Counted from the stretch's first letter, positions 23,613 through 32,644 are shown. The stretch is 64,000 bases of DNA from an uncultured Oscillospiraceae bacterium (GCA_934572335.1 CAKTKU010000001.1:1-64000), one strand, 5' to 3'. Numbers and translations: made by a program. The notes: generated by a model from the letters alone, not told the origin.

Positions 23613-25019
23613 ATGGCAAAAGCAGACAGGAAGATCCACCGCACGGAGGACGGCTTCACCACAAAGTGGGGCTTTATCCTCGCCTGTATAGGCTCGGCGG
23701 TCGGCATGGGCAACATCTGGCGCTTCCCCATAATGGTCTCGACCTACGGCGGGCTGACATTTATCATCCCGTATATCATCTGCGTCGTCCTCATCGGCTC
23801 TACGGGCGTGATGGAGGAGTTTGCGCTCGGCCGTTGGGCGGGCGCGGGACCAGTGGGCGCGTTCGGCAAGTGCACGGAGCGGCGCTGGGGCAGCGCACGC
23901 ATCGGCAGGATCATCGGCGCGCTGCCTATCCTCGGCGCGATGGGGCTCGCGATAGGCTACACCGTCGTGATGGGGTGGATATTCAAGTACTGCTTCATGG
24001 GCATATCCGGCGGGCTTTACGCCCTCGGCACTGACATGAACGCCATTGCCGGTGCGTTCGGCGCGACCGCGCCGGAGGCGGACACCCTCGGCAGCGCAGT
24101 GACCATGATGGCACAAAACGGCGTCTTCGGCATCGGCAACGGCGTCTGGCAGACCGCGGGGCTGCTCGCGGCGCTCGTGATCATGGCGCTGGGCATTGCC
24201 GGCGGCATTGAGAAGGCGAACAAGATAATGATGCCCGCGCTCTTCGGGCTGTTCGTCATTCTGGGCGTGTATATCGCGACGCTTCCCGGCTCCGGCGATG
24301 GGTACAGGTACATCTTCACCATCCAGCCCGGTCGGATATTTGACCCGCAGGTGTGGATATACGCATTCGGTCAGGCGTTCTTCTCGCTGTCCGTGGCGGG
24401 CAACGGCTCCGTGATCTACGGGTCGTATTTCTCCAAGGAGGAGGACATTCCCTCCTCGGCGCGCAATGTCGCCGTGTTCGACACGCTCGCGGCGTTCCTC
24501 GCGGCGCTCGTCATTCTGCCCGCCATGGCCGCGGGCGGGGTCGAGCCGTCCAAGGGCGGACCGGGGCTGATGTTCGTGTATCTCGTCAACGTGCTCAACG
24601 GCATGGCGGGCGGACGCATTGTGGGCATGATATTCTTCATCTGCGTGCTCTTCGCCGGGGTCAGCTCCATCATCAACCTCTATGAAGCGCCCGTCGCGTG
24701 GTTACAGGAGCAGTTCGGCATCAGGCGTCTCGCCGCCGTCGGCATCATCGGCGCGATCGGCATGGTCGTGTCCGTGATGATCCAGCCGTGGACGTCGCAG
24801 TGGATGGACGTTGTGTCCATCTACATCTGCCCGATGGGCGCGTTCCTCGCGGCGGTGATGTTCTTCTGGGTGCTCAAGAAGGAGACCGCCATCGAGGCGG
24901 TCAGCGAGGGCATAGACAAGCCCATCGGCAGGTGGTTCTACCCCCTGGGCAAGTATGTCTACTGCGCGCTCACCCTCGTCGCCCTCATCGCGGGCGCGGC
25001 TCTCGGCGGGATAGGCTGA
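23613..25019 (+). CDS. Sodium-dependent transporter, SNF/NSS family
   Basis: Sodium-coupled symporter of the neurotransmitter:sodium symporter family, LeuT-like. The 468-residue protein has the hallmark first-helix sequence GSAVGMGNIWRFP near residue 30 and about a dozen hydrophobic segments. Bacterial members usually take up amino acids; the substrate is not readable. The ATG follows GGAGGG by about 8 bases. It is monocistronic, ending before a strong terminator. Confidence 0.9.
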   Translation: MAKADRKIHRTEDGFTTKWGFILACIGSAVGMGNIWRFPIMVSTYGGLTFIIPYIICVVLIGSTGVMEEFALGRWAGAGPVGAFGKCTERRWGSARIGRIIGALPILGAMGLAIGYTVVMGWIFKYCFMGISGGLYALGTDMNAIAGAFGATAPEADTLGSAVTMMAQNGVFGIGNGVWQTAGLLAALVIMALGIAGGIEKANKIMMPALFGLFVILGVYIATLPGSGDGYRYIFTIQPGRIFDPQVWIYAFGQAFFSLSVAGNGSVIYGSYFSKEEDIPSSARNVAVFDTLAAFLAALVILPAMAAGGVEPSKGGPGLMFVYLVNVLNGMAGGRIVGMIFFICVLFAGVSSIINLYEAPVAWLQEQFGIRRLAAVGIIGAIGMVVSVMIQPWTSQWMDVVSIYICPMGAFLAAVMFFWVLKKETAIEAVSEGIDKPIGRWFYPLGKYVYCALTLVALIAGAALGGIG

Positions 25020-25044
25020 GGCGAAAATCGTATATGAACATGAA

Positions 25045-25077
25045 AAAACCGCTCTTTCATCGCGAAAGAGCGGTTTT
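25045..25077. terminator. Bidirectional terminator between SNF and MATE genes
   Basis: A perfect 14-bp stem (AAAACCGCTCTTTC and its complement) with a 5-base loop; A and T runs at the base serve both converging genes. Confidence 0.92.
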
Positions 25078-25100
25078 CTGTACATTCATAGCAGCACGGC

Positions 25101-26435
25101 TCAATAATGATACTTTTTCCTCTTTGCAACAAGGAATATGGCGGAGAATACGACTGCCATAAGCTCCGCCGCGACGATGGAGTACCATATCCCGTCCAGA
25201 CCCAGCGCGAGTGGCAGAAGCAGCACTGCGCCAACCTGAAACACCAGCGTGCGCAGAAACGAGATGAGTGCGGAGGTCAGCCCGTCGTTGAGCGCGGTGA
25301 AGAAGCTGGAGCCGAAGATGGCAAAGCCCATGAAAAGAAACGCCAGCGAGAAGATGCGGAAGCCGTGCACCGTCATGTCCAGCAGCGGCGCGCTGTAGCT
25401 GACAAAAATGCGCGCGAGCGGCGCGGCGAGCCACTCCGCCGCGGCGAACATCACCACCGCGCTCGCCGAGATCAGCACCAGACTGCGCCGCAGCAGCCCG
25501 TGAAGCTCACCGTAATTACGCGCGCCGTGGTGGTAGCTTATCACGGGGGCGCTGCCGATGGAGTAGCCGATGAAGACGGCGGAGAAGATCATGCTGACGT
25601 ACATCATCACGCCGTAGGCGGCGATGCCGTCGTCCCCGGCGTACTTGATGAGCTGGAGGTTATAGAGCATGCCCACAAGGCTCATGGACACGTTGCTCAT
25701 GAATTCGGACGAGCCGTTGGTGCAGGCCCTCAAAAGCGCCTTGCCGTCATAGCGTGTTCTGCCGAGGCGCAGGATGCTGGAATTTTTGCGCGCGAAGTAC
25801 ACGAGCGGGACGCCACCGCCGACGACCTGACTGAGCGCCGTGGCGATCGCCGCGCCGGCGAGCTTGTGCTCCTGCGGCAGCACCATAACGAGCACCGCGT
25901 CCAGCACCATATTCGTCACACCCGCCGCGACCGTCACGACAAGCCCGAGATGCGGCTTCTCCGCCGCGACAAGAAAGCTCTGAAAGAGATACTGCATCAC
26001 GATGAACGGCAGCGCGCACAGCACGATGCGCCCGTAGACAACGCAGTTTTCAAGTATCTCACCCGTCGCGCCGAGAAGCGAAACGATCGGGCGGATGAAG
26101 ATGAAAGACAGCACACCGAACACCACGCCCAGCCCCGCGGTGACGTAGACGAAGAGCGAGAAATAGCTGTTCGCGCGCTCACGGTCGCCCTGACCGAGCG
26201 TATACGCGACAATGGCGGTGCCGCCCGTGCCGAACATGAAGCCCACCGTGGACATTATCATCAGAAACGGCCAGGTGAGGTTGACCGCTTTAAAAGGAAT
26301 GTCCCCGGCGAAATTCGACACGAAGAACCCGTCCACCACGCCGTAGATCGACGTGAATATCATCATGGCGATGGACGGCAGCGTGAAGCGCAGGAGCTTT
26401 TCATATGTGAAGTGATCGGAAAGCTGTATTTTCAT
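25101..26435 (-). CDS. MATE-family efflux transporter
   Basis: Multidrug/toxin extrusion antiporter with twelve hydrophobic segments in 444 residues. Two homologous halves each begin with the family-type pattern (VDGFFVSNF near residue 32; IGSAPVISYHHGARN in the second half). It probably uses a Na+ or H+ gradient. The ATG has GGAGG seven bases upstream and lies just past the rplL terminator, so it is a separate unit. Confidence 0.9.
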   Translation of the reverse strand: MKIQLSDHFTYEKLLRFTLPSIAMMIFTSIYGVVDGFFVSNFAGDIPFKAVNLTWPFLMIMSTVGFMFGTGGTAIVAYTLGQGDRERANSYFSLFVYVTAGLGVVFGVLSFIFIRPIVSLLGATGEILENCVVYGRIVLCALPFIVMQYLFQSFLVAAEKPHLGLVVTVAAGVTNMVLDAVLVMVLPQEHKLAGAAIATALSQVVGGGVPLVYFARKNSSILRLGRTRYDGKALLRACTNGSSEFMSNVSMSLVGMLYNLQLIKYAGDDGIAAYGVMMYVSMIFSAVFIGYSIGSAPVISYHHGARNYGELHGLLRRSLVLISASAVVMFAAAEWLAAPLARIFVSYSAPLLDMTVHGFRIFSLAFLFMGFAIFGSSFFTALNDGLTSALISFLRTLVFQVGAVLLLPLALGLDGIWYSIVAAELMAVVFSAIFLVAKRKKYHY

Positions 26436-26460
26436 AGATTCCTCCGTTATTTATGCGGAA

Positions 26461-26490
26461 AAATGGCTCCTTCGTGAGAAGGAGCCATTT
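26461..26490 (-). terminator. Terminator after rplL
   Basis: A 12-bp perfect stem (26461-26472 and 26479-26490) followed on the minus strand by a T run. Confidence 0.9.
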
Positions 26491-26515
26491 AATGTGGACA
26501 AAGCTAAAGCTGAAA

Positions 26516-26887
26516 TTACTTGAGCTCGACCTTTGCGCCGACAGCCTCGAGCTGAGCCTTGATGGCCTCGCCGTCTTCCTTGGAGACTGCTTCCTTGAGC
26601 TTGGCAGGAACTGCCTCGACAAGGGCCTTTGCCTCGGCCAGGCCGAGACCGGTGATGTTGCGGACTTCCTTGATGACCTTGATCTTCTCTGCGCCGAAAT
26701 CGGTCATGACGACGTCGAACTCGGTCTTCTCTTCGACTGCTGCGGCAGCGGCGCCACCGGCTGCGGGGGCTGCAACGGCTGCGGCGGAAACGCCGAAGGT
26801 ATCCTCAAGTGCGTGGACGAGCTCGGAGAGCTCAAGAACAGAAAGACCCTTGATCTCCTCGATCATAGCGGTGATTTTTTCGCTCAT
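26516..26887 (-). CDS. rplL: 50S ribosomal protein L7/L12
   Basis: The 123-residue stalk protein recruits translation factors. It has an N-terminal dimer domain (about 1-35), an Ala/Gly hinge (AAPAAGGAAAAA) and a C-terminal domain with VIKEVRNITGLGLAEAK. I start at the ATG at 26887, preceded by GGAGG; a further upstream frame lacks support. It follows rplJ and is transcribed from the L10 leader promoter. Confidence 0.97.
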   Translation of the reverse strand: MSEKITAMIEEIKGLSVLELSELVHALEDTFGVSAAAVAAPAAGGAAAAAVEEKTEFDVVMTDFGAEKIKVIKEVRNITGLGLAEAKALVEAVPAKLKEAVSKEDGEAIKAQLEAVGAKVELK

Positions 26888-26922
26888 TGTTATTTCCTCC
26901 AATTAATTCTTTTTGTGCCTGC

Positions 26923-27459
26923 TTACTCAGCAGCTTCTTCGGCAGCGGGAGCCTCGATAGAGCCGCCCTTCTGCTCGAGTATCTGACCGAGACATACGGC
27001 CAGACCGGTGATGGGAGCGATCATGGTGCCCAGAACCTTTGCGTACAGCGCATCCTTGGAAGGAAGCTGCGACATCTCTTCGATCTCAGCTGCATTGAGG
27101 ACCTTGCCCTCCATGAAGGCGGCCTTGATGTTGAAGCGCTCATTGAGCTTCTTGCTGTAATCGTTGAGGATACGGAAAGGAGCGATGGGATCATTCTCGG
27201 CGGTTGCCAGAGAGGTGGTGCCGTTGAGAACGTCATCGAGATCGTTCATCCCCAGCTTGTCCAGAGCCTTTCTGGTCAGGGTGTTCTTGACAACAGTGTA
27301 CTCGACGCCCTCCTTGCGCAGCTCGGTGCGCAGTGCGGTATCCTCACTGACGGTGATGCCCTTGTAATCGACGAGGATGCCTGCGCTTGCGCCCTTGATA
27401 CGCTCGGCAAGTGCTTCGACTATTGCCTGCTTCTCGCTAAGAACCTTTGCGTTTGGCAT
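26923..27459 (-). CDS. rplJ: 50S ribosomal protein L10
   Basis: Base of the L7/L12 stalk and autogenous regulator of its operon through the leader. The 178-residue product begins MPNAKVLSEKQAIVEAL and contains YTVVKNTLTRKA, normal for L10; the acidic C terminus binds L7/L12 dimers. rplL follows after 35 bases. Confidence 0.97.
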   Translation of the reverse strand: MPNAKVLSEKQAIVEALAERIKGASAGILVDYKGITVSEDTALRTELRKEGVEYTVVKNTLTRKALDKLGMNDLDDVLNGTTSLATAENDPIAPFRILNDYSKKLNERFNIKAAFMEGKVLNAAEIEEMSQLPSKDALYAKVLGTMIAPITGLAVCLGQILEQKGGSIEAPAAEEAAE

Positions 27460-27493
27460 GTGTGGTTTTCACCTCCGTAACGATGGTCACGCT

Positions 27494-27602
27494 CATAAAG
27501 AAAGCCTTTGCGGCAAAAGACGCAAAGGCACAAAAACAATCAATATTGTTGATGTCCTCGGCAGGATTTACGGCCTGAGCCACCTGCTGTCTTCGGAGCG
27601 CT
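27494..27602 (-). promoter_or_regulatory. L10 leader RNA with attenuator hairpin
   Basis: The leader reads, on the minus strand, AGCAGGTG ... CCTGCCGAGG, the arrangement seen in ribosomal L10 leaders. It ends with a 9-bp hairpin (GCCTTTGCG/CGCAAAGGC, 27504-27529) followed by TTTCTTT. L10 or L10-L12 binding is expected to favour termination at this attenuator. Confidence 0.82.
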
Positions 27603-27607
27603 CAAAT

Positions 27608-27636
27608 AATATACAATAAAACAGTCCGAATGTCAA
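27608..27636 (-). promoter_or_regulatory. Sigma-A promoter for rplJ-rplL
   Basis: TTGACA (27636-27631) and TATATT (27613-27608) on the minus strand with an exact 17-base spacer. Confidence 0.9.
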
Positions 27637-28151
27637 GAATTTTCTTTGAGCTTTGAGATAACATTCCCGACGGCCTTTGACCGGCCGAGGAAATATATCA
27701 CCGCGCACTGCACCGGCAGTATCACCGCCAGCTGCACCGCGCGCGCGGCGAGCATCGCGGAGTAGGCGTTGCCGGAGATATAGGAGATGAGCGCGGAGTT
27801 GAGGAGGAAGGACACGACAACGCAGTTCGCCGCGGCGGCGATGAGCGCCGTGGTGAAGCGCACCTCGCGCTTATAGAGGGCGAGACCGAAGATCATGCCG
27901 GTTATTGCCGCCGTGACCGTGAAGCCGGGGAAATACGCCCCCGTGGGAAACAGGAGACTCCCCAGAAGATCGCCGAGCGCGGACACGCCCGCCGCCCACC
28001 ACGGCCCGTATGCCATGGCGCACAGCGCGATCGCCGCAAAGCCCAGCCCTATTTTCATTATCGGCGTATTGAGCGCGAACACGCGCACAAACAAAACGTC
28101 CGCCGCCACGAGCAGCGCCGAGACGGCAAGCTGCCGGGTCGTAATTTTCAT
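27633..28151 (-). CDS. folT: Folate-type ECF transporter S component
   Basis: Substrate-binding membrane subunit of an energy-coupling-factor vitamin transporter; it would work with a shared EcfAA'T module encoded elsewhere. The 172-residue protein has about six hydrophobic helices and the FolT-like stretch GDLLGSLLFPTGAYFPGFT. The start is the ATG at 28151, giving the family-typical N terminus MKITTRQLAVSALL. The leader is only about 50 bases and shows no THF riboswitch. Folate is the best guess by family; another vitamin is possible. Confidence 0.78.
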   Translation of the reverse strand: MKITTRQLAVSALLVAADVLFVRVFALNTPIMKIGLGFAAIALCAMAYGPWWAAGVSALGDLLGSLLFPTGAYFPGFTVTAAITGMIFGLALYKREVRFTTALIAAAANCVVVSFLLNSALISYISGNAYSAMLAARAVQLAVILPVQCAVIYFLGRSKAVGNVISKLKENS

Positions 28152-28208
28152 ATAGCGCCACAACCTTTCTGTGATGAGATTCAGTGTTAAGAATAAAGAA
28201 CGCTGATT

Positions 28209-28237
28209 ATTATAGCCTATCATGCCGCGCCGCGCAA
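28209..28237 (-). promoter_or_regulatory. Sigma-A promoter for the ECF S component
   Basis: On the minus strand TTGCGC (28237-28232) and TATAAT (28214-28209) with a 17-base spacer. Confidence 0.7.
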
Positions 28238-28248
28238 TCGGTAACTCT

Positions 28249-28278
28249 GCATGAAATTTCCCGCGGCGGGAAATAATA
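28249..28278 (+). promoter_or_regulatory. Forespore sigma-F/sigma-G type promoter of sigG
   Basis: GCATG (28249-28253), then exactly 15 bases, then GGAAATAATA (28269-28278). The second block fits the sigma-F -10 consensus GGNNANANTW at every fixed base, and the first matches GYWTA except for the last base. It sits about 60 bases before the sigG start, as expected for a gene switched on in the forespore. Confidence 0.7.
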
Positions 28279-28338
28279 CAGGGGTAAAAAGACGGAGCGG
28301 GCGCCCAGCCGCGCTCCGTGTACGATTGGAGAGAGACG

Positions 28339-29115
28339 ATGCAGGGAAAGGTTGAGATCTGCGGCGTGAACACGGCAAAGCTCCCGGTGCTGCGCGGCGA
28401 GGAGACGAGGCGGCTGCTGGAGCGGGCGCAGGCGGGCGACAAGGCCGCGCGCGAGGAGCTTATCTCCGGCAACCTCAGACTGGTGCTGAGCGTGGTGCAG
28501 AAGTTCGCCAACCGCGGCGAGAGCATGGACGACCTGTTTCAGGTGGGCTGCATAGGGCTTATAAAGGCGATAGACTGCTTTGATTTGAAGCAGAATGTGC
28601 AGTTTTCGACCTACGGCGTGCCGATGATCGCGGGGGAGCTGCGCCGCTTTCTGCGCGACCACAGCGCCATCCGCGTGTCGCGCTCGATGCGGGACACCGC
28701 GTACAAGGTCCTGCAGGCGAAGGAGAAGCTGACAAGCGACAACGGACGCGAGCCGGACGTGGAGACGATAGCGAAGGAGCTGGGGTTGCCGCGGCAGGAC
28801 GTGGTTTTTGCCATGGAGGCAATATGCGACCCCGTGTCGCTCTATGAGCCGATATTCTCCGACGCGGGAGAGAGCGCCACGGTGATGGATCAGATCGGCG
28901 ACACGCGCAACACCGACGAGCACTGGCTGGAGCAGATAGCGCTGGAGGAGGCGATGCGCCGCCTGACAAAGCGCGAAAAGCGCATACTCGCCCTGCGCTT
29001 TTACGACGGACGCACGCAGATGGAGGTCGCAAAGGCGGTCGGCATATCGCAGGCGCAGGTGTCGCGGCTGGAGAAGAACGCGATAAACCAGATAAAAAAG
29101 AACATCACAGCCTAA
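28339..29115 (+). CDS. sigG: RNA polymerase sporulation sigma factor SigG
   Basis: Late forespore sigma factor. The 258-residue product carries the SigG-specific N terminus KVEICGVNTAKLPVL. It also has region 2 with DDLFQVGCIGLIKAID, region 3 and a region 4 helix-turn-helix ending TQMEVAKAVGISQAQVSRLE. I choose the ATG at 28339 with GGAG eight bases upstream; a GTG at 28318 would add seven non-family residues. Its presence shows the organism belongs to an endospore-forming lineage. Confidence 0.95.
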   Translation: MQGKVEICGVNTAKLPVLRGEETRRLLERAQAGDKAAREELISGNLRLVLSVVQKFANRGESMDDLFQVGCIGLIKAIDCFDLKQNVQFSTYGVPMIAGELRRFLRDHSAIRVSRSMRDTAYKVLQAKEKLTSDNGREPDVETIAKELGLPRQDVVFAMEAICDPVSLYEPIFSDAGESATVMDQIGDTRNTDEHWLEQIALEEAMRRLTKREKRILALRFYDGRTQMEVAKAVGISQAQVSRLEKNAINQIKKNITA

Positions 29116-29118
29116 AAA

Positions 29119-29146
29119 TCGGCTCGCGGGCAATTCCGCGAGCCGA
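29119..29146 (-). terminator. Terminator of the TRAP permease gene
   Basis: An 11-bp perfect stem with a 6-base loop; on the minus strand it is followed by TTTTT. It can also slow sigG transcripts. Confidence 0.8.
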
Positions 29147-29192
29147 AATACTATTGGATTCAAGTGTATATAAGGAGTATAAGAAGCAAAGC

Positions 29193-31187
29193 TTACGCGA
29201 CAGCGGCGGCTTTCTTCTTCTGGACGAACTGGATGACGAGCACGGCGGCGAACAGCGCGATGCCGATGGCGTCGGTGAACGTGCCGGGGATCATCATCAG
29301 TATGCCGCCGACGGCGGTGGCGATGCGGAAGACGGGGTTCATAGGCAGGAGGAGGAAGCCCTCAAGGGCAGCCGCGACGCCGAAGAGACCGACGAGCGAG
29401 GTAATGATGATCTGAATCATGCTCCACACGGTCACGTCGATGAACAGCATCGCGGGGTTCATGCAGAAGATATACGGCACGATGAACGCGGCGATGGCGA
29501 GCTTTGTGGCGTTGATGCCCGTCTTCATCGGGTTGGACTTTGCGATCGCGGAGCCCGCATAAGCCGCGAGCGCGACGGGAGGCGTGATGTCGGCAACGAT
29601 GCCGAAGTAGAACACGAAGAAGTGCGCCGCCATCTTGGGCACGCCGATGGTGATGAGTATGGGCGCGCAGGTGGAGGCCATGATGCAGTAGTTCGCGGTC
29701 GTGGGCACGCCCATGCCGAGAATGATGCAGCAGATCATCGTCAGAAACAGCGCCACGAACGTCGGATCCATGAAGCTGACGGAGTTCGACACGGAGACGA
29801 CGGCGGAGATGAGCTTGGAGGCGAGGCCGGTCGCGGTGATGCAGCCGGAGATAACGCCCGCCATGGAGCACGCGACCGCCACGGTGATGGCGCTCTTGCC
29901 GCCGGCCTCGAGAGCCTCGAGTATCTTGGCGACGGTGATGCGGTTATCCTTGTCGAAGAGGCTGACAACGATGGCGCAGACGATGGCGATGGAGGCGGAG
30001 AACTGCATGGTGCGGGTGTTCGTCGTGACGAGCCACACAAGCACGACCAGCGGGGTCAGAAGATATATCTTGCGCATGAGCTTACCCATCTTCGGCAGCT
30101 GCGAGCGCTCAAGACCCTTCAGACCGAGCTTGCACGCCTCAAGATGGACGGAGATAAATATACCCGTGAAGTACAGCACTGCGGGCAGAATGGCGCGCAG
30201 GGCGACCTCGCCGTAGGTGACGTTCATGTACTCGGCCATAAGGAAGGCCGCCGCGCCCATGATGGGGGGCATTATCTGGCCGCCGGTGGAGGCAGATGCC
30301 TCGACCGCGCCCGCGAACTCCGGCTTGTAGCCGGCCTTCTTCATCATCGGGATCGTGACGGAGCCGGTGGTGACGGTGTTGCCCACGGAGGAGCCGGACA
30401 CCATGCCGCACAGCGCCGAGGAGATGACCGCGACCTTCGCGGGACCGCCGGCGAAGCCGCCGACGAGGGAGTTGGCAAGGTCGATGAAGAACGCGGCGAT
30501 GCCGGTGCGCTCAAGAAACGCGCCGAAGATGATGAACACGACGATGTACTTCGCGCAGACCTGCACAGGGGTGGACATGATGCCGCTGGTGGAGTAGAAA
30601 AGGGTGTACAGCAGTCTCTTGAGGCCGATGCCGGTGGAGAACGTGTAGATGAGCAGCACGCCCGCCACGCAGAGGATGGGTATGCCGACACAGCGGCGGC
30701 ACAGCTCCATCAGCACGAGAATGCCCACGACACCAATGGCGACCTGCACATCGGTCATCTTCGAGGCGCTCGTGAGGACGCTTATGAGCGAGTCATAGCT
30801 GAAGCAGTAGTAGAAAAAGCAGCCCGCGCCCACGAACATCAGCACGAAATCGTACCAGGGGATGAAGTTGTGGCGCACATGGTGCTTGCTGGCGGGGTAG
30901 GTGAGATACCCCATGATGACAACGAGACCGAGAAACGCGGTCAGGCGCTTTTCAAGCGCGGCGACAGAGAACAGAGTGGAATAAATGCAGTAGAGGGAGA
31001 AGATGACCATGACCGCGCGCACGATGACCGCGATCTTGCCCTCCCATATGCGCGTGTTCGACTCCCTGTCATACTTGCGCATGAGCTTTTCTACGTCCTC
31101 CGCTGTGCCGACGTCGACATACTCAATGTCGGTCGTCGTGTCCACAACGTGCTCGGTAAAGCTCTCATGCTTTTTTTTGTCGGACAT
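29193..31187 (-). CDS. TRAP transporter permease, fused DctQM-type (TAXI class)
   Basis: Large membrane permease that works with the TAXI-type binding protein encoded just upstream. The 664-residue protein has a charged cytoplasmic N terminus (about 65 residues), a small-subunit-like region and a DctM-like large domain with GSSVGNTVTTGSVTIPMMKK and AYAGSAIAKSNPMKTG. I start at the ATG at 31187 with AAAGGAG upstream; the 15-codon upstream extension lacks a ribosome-binding site. The substrate is unknown; TAXI relatives often move dicarboxylates or amino acids. Confidence 0.9.
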   Translation of the reverse strand: MSDKKKHESFTEHVVDTTTDIEYVDVGTAEDVEKLMRKYDRESNTRIWEGKIAVIVRAVMVIFSLYCIYSTLFSVAALEKRLTAFLGLVVIMGYLTYPASKHHVRHNFIPWYDFVLMFVGAGCFFYYCFSYDSLISVLTSASKMTDVQVAIGVVGILVLMELCRRCVGIPILCVAGVLLIYTFSTGIGLKRLLYTLFYSTSGIMSTPVQVCAKYIVVFIIFGAFLERTGIAAFFIDLANSLVGGFAGGPAKVAVISSALCGMVSGSSVGNTVTTGSVTIPMMKKAGYKPEFAGAVEASASTGGQIMPPIMGAAAFLMAEYMNVTYGEVALRAILPAVLYFTGIFISVHLEACKLGLKGLERSQLPKMGKLMRKIYLLTPLVVLVWLVTTNTRTMQFSASIAIVCAIVVSLFDKDNRITVAKILEALEAGGKSAITVAVACSMAGVISGCITATGLASKLISAVVSVSNSVSFMDPTFVALFLTMICCIILGMGVPTTANYCIMASTCAPILITIGVPKMAAHFFVFYFGIVADITPPVALAAYAGSAIAKSNPMKTGINATKLAIAAFIVPYIFCMNPAMLFIDVTVWSMIQIIITSLVGLFGVAAALEGFLLLPMNPVFRIATAVGGILMMIPGTFTDAIGIALFAAVLVIQFVQKKKAAAVA

Positions 31188-31300
31188 TCCTAACGCTCCT
31201 TTAAATTGATATAGTGTTCTATAAAACGGCACGACCGCTGCTTTTGGCAGCGGATGGCGTTAATATACTGCTAAGATTTTCAAGAGGCATTCTGCAGCAA

Positions 31301-31330
31301 GACCTACGGCGTGATCATGCGCCGTAGGTC
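31301..31330 (-). promoter_or_regulatory. Intergenic hairpin between TAXI binding-protein and permease genes
   Basis: A perfect 11-bp stem (GACCTACGGCG/CGCCGTAGGTC) with an 8-base loop and no T run. This kind of hairpin often protects the 3' end of the binding-protein message so that it outnumbers the permease message. Confidence 0.6.
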
Positions 31331-31351
31331 AAGCACACAAATACTTATTCT

Positions 31352-32311
31352 TTACTTGGTCGCGACTTCAAGACCCTGCTCGGCGAAGTACTTGGCAGCG
31401 CCGGGGTGGTAGGGAACGCTGGTCATGCTGGCGGCAAAGTCAAGGCTCAGCTCTGCGCCCTTGCCGTGCTGCTCGGAGATAGCGTCGATATTGTTGAAGA
31501 TGGTGGACACGAAGGTGTAGACCGCATCGTCGGACACGTCGTCACGCACGAGGACAACAGCGGCGACAGCGACGGTCTGGACATCCTCGGGCATGCCGTA
31601 GGTGTCAGCAGCGACGGTGTAGGCGGAGTAGTACGGGGAAGCGGCGATGAGCTTATCAACGTGCTCGTCGTCAATGGCGACAAGGTAGACCTGACCGGAG
31701 GTGCTGAGGTCGGTGATGGCGGTGGTGGGAGCGCCGGCGACGATGAACGCCGCGTCAATCTTCTTATCCTTCAGGCTCTCAGCGCTGTCGCCGAAGCTCT
31801 GGTACACGGGGCTGATGTCGTCAAGGCTCATGTCATAGGCGGCGAAAACGTCCAGCGCGTTGAAGTAAACACCGGAGCCGAGAGCGCCGACGGAGACGGT
31901 CTTGCCCTTGAGGTCGGAGACGGACTTTATATCAGGATCCATGGTGACTATCTGCACCTGCTCCATGTAAAGCGCGGCCGCGACGGAGAAGCTGGACACT
32001 GCCTTGCCGTCGAAGAGGTTGGTGCCGGCGTAGGCGTAGCTCATAACGTCGGACTGGCAGAAGCCGAGCTGGACGGAGCCGGAGTCCATATCCTCAATGT
32101 TCGCCTGAGAACCGTTGCCGGTGACGGCGACGACGTTGAGGTCGGAATTGGAGGAGACATACTGGGCGAGGACGCTGCCGAAGGCATAATACGTGCCGGA
32201 TTCGCCGCCGGTGGTGAATGTGAGGGTCTCCGCCTTCGCGTCGGAAGAACCGCAGGCGCACAGGGCAAATACCATGCTCAGTGCAAGCAAAAGTGCAAAC
32301 AGTTTTTTCAT
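31352..32311 (-). CDS. TAXI-family TRAP transporter solute-binding lipoprotein
   Basis: The 319-residue lipoprotein has a signal sequence ending in the lipobox ALCAC, so it is tethered outside the membrane. The mature part begins LTFTTGGESGTYYAFG, the TAXI signature, and has the two-lobe periplasmic-binding fold. It feeds the fused permease downstream. The ATG has AAGGAGG upstream. It is divergent from a LysR-type regulator, which likely controls it. Confidence 0.92.
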   Translation of the reverse strand: MKKLFALLLALSMVFALCACGSSDAKAETLTFTTGGESGTYYAFGSVLAQYVSSNSDLNVVAVTGNGSQANIEDMDSGSVQLGFCQSDVMSYAYAGTNLFDGKAVSSFSVAAALYMEQVQIVTMDPDIKSVSDLKGKTVSVGALGSGVYFNALDVFAAYDMSLDDISPVYQSFGDSAESLKDKKIDAAFIVAGAPTTAITDLSTSGQVYLVAIDDEHVDKLIAASPYYSAYTVAADTYGMPEDVQTVAVAAVVLVRDDVSDDAVYTFVSTIFNNIDAISEQHGKGAELSLDFAASMTSVPYHPGAAKYFAEQGLEVATK

Positions 32312-32644
32312 GAGTTTTTTACCTCCTTATGATCCGTCGGAAAAAATTTTTCCGACTTTGCACGTAACACTTGAATTACGCTCATTTCGGTATTATAATA
32401 CAACCAAAAGTTGATTTTGGCAATAGGCTATTCACACTTTCACCAGATAACACATAAAACAAGCCTGAAAAACGCGGCGTTTTATGCAAATGCAATAAAA
32501 AGAAAGTTAAATGTTTGGCTAACAGCCCAAAATCGGCATAAATCGGGGGCAAATTGTTTGAAATTTGACTATTTTGCCCTTCGGTGCTATACTTTTCGCC
32601 GCGCCTTGAACGGCGCGGACAGAGCATTATAATTGGAGCATGGT
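32312..32644. other. Divergent regulatory region between TAXI gene and LysR gene
   Basis: A 333-base AT-rich intergenic region. It contains a 21-base near-perfect palindrome at 32336-32356 (GTCGG..CCGAC arms) in the TAXI leader. A minus-strand promoter follows (TTGCCA at about 32427-32422, 17 bases, TATTAT at about 32404-32399). A CAAATT-6-AATTTG inverted repeat at 32550-32567 is a candidate LysR operator. No gene is seen in it. Confidence 0.55.

Noticed and set aside
28152..28208. THF riboswitch in front of the folate-type ECF gene
   Set aside because: The leader between promoter and start is only about 50 bases and shows none of the conserved riboswitch segments.
29154..31193. Long open frame antisense to the TRAP permease
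   Set aside because: Asp/Gly/His-rich shadow of a membrane protein gene; no start signal.
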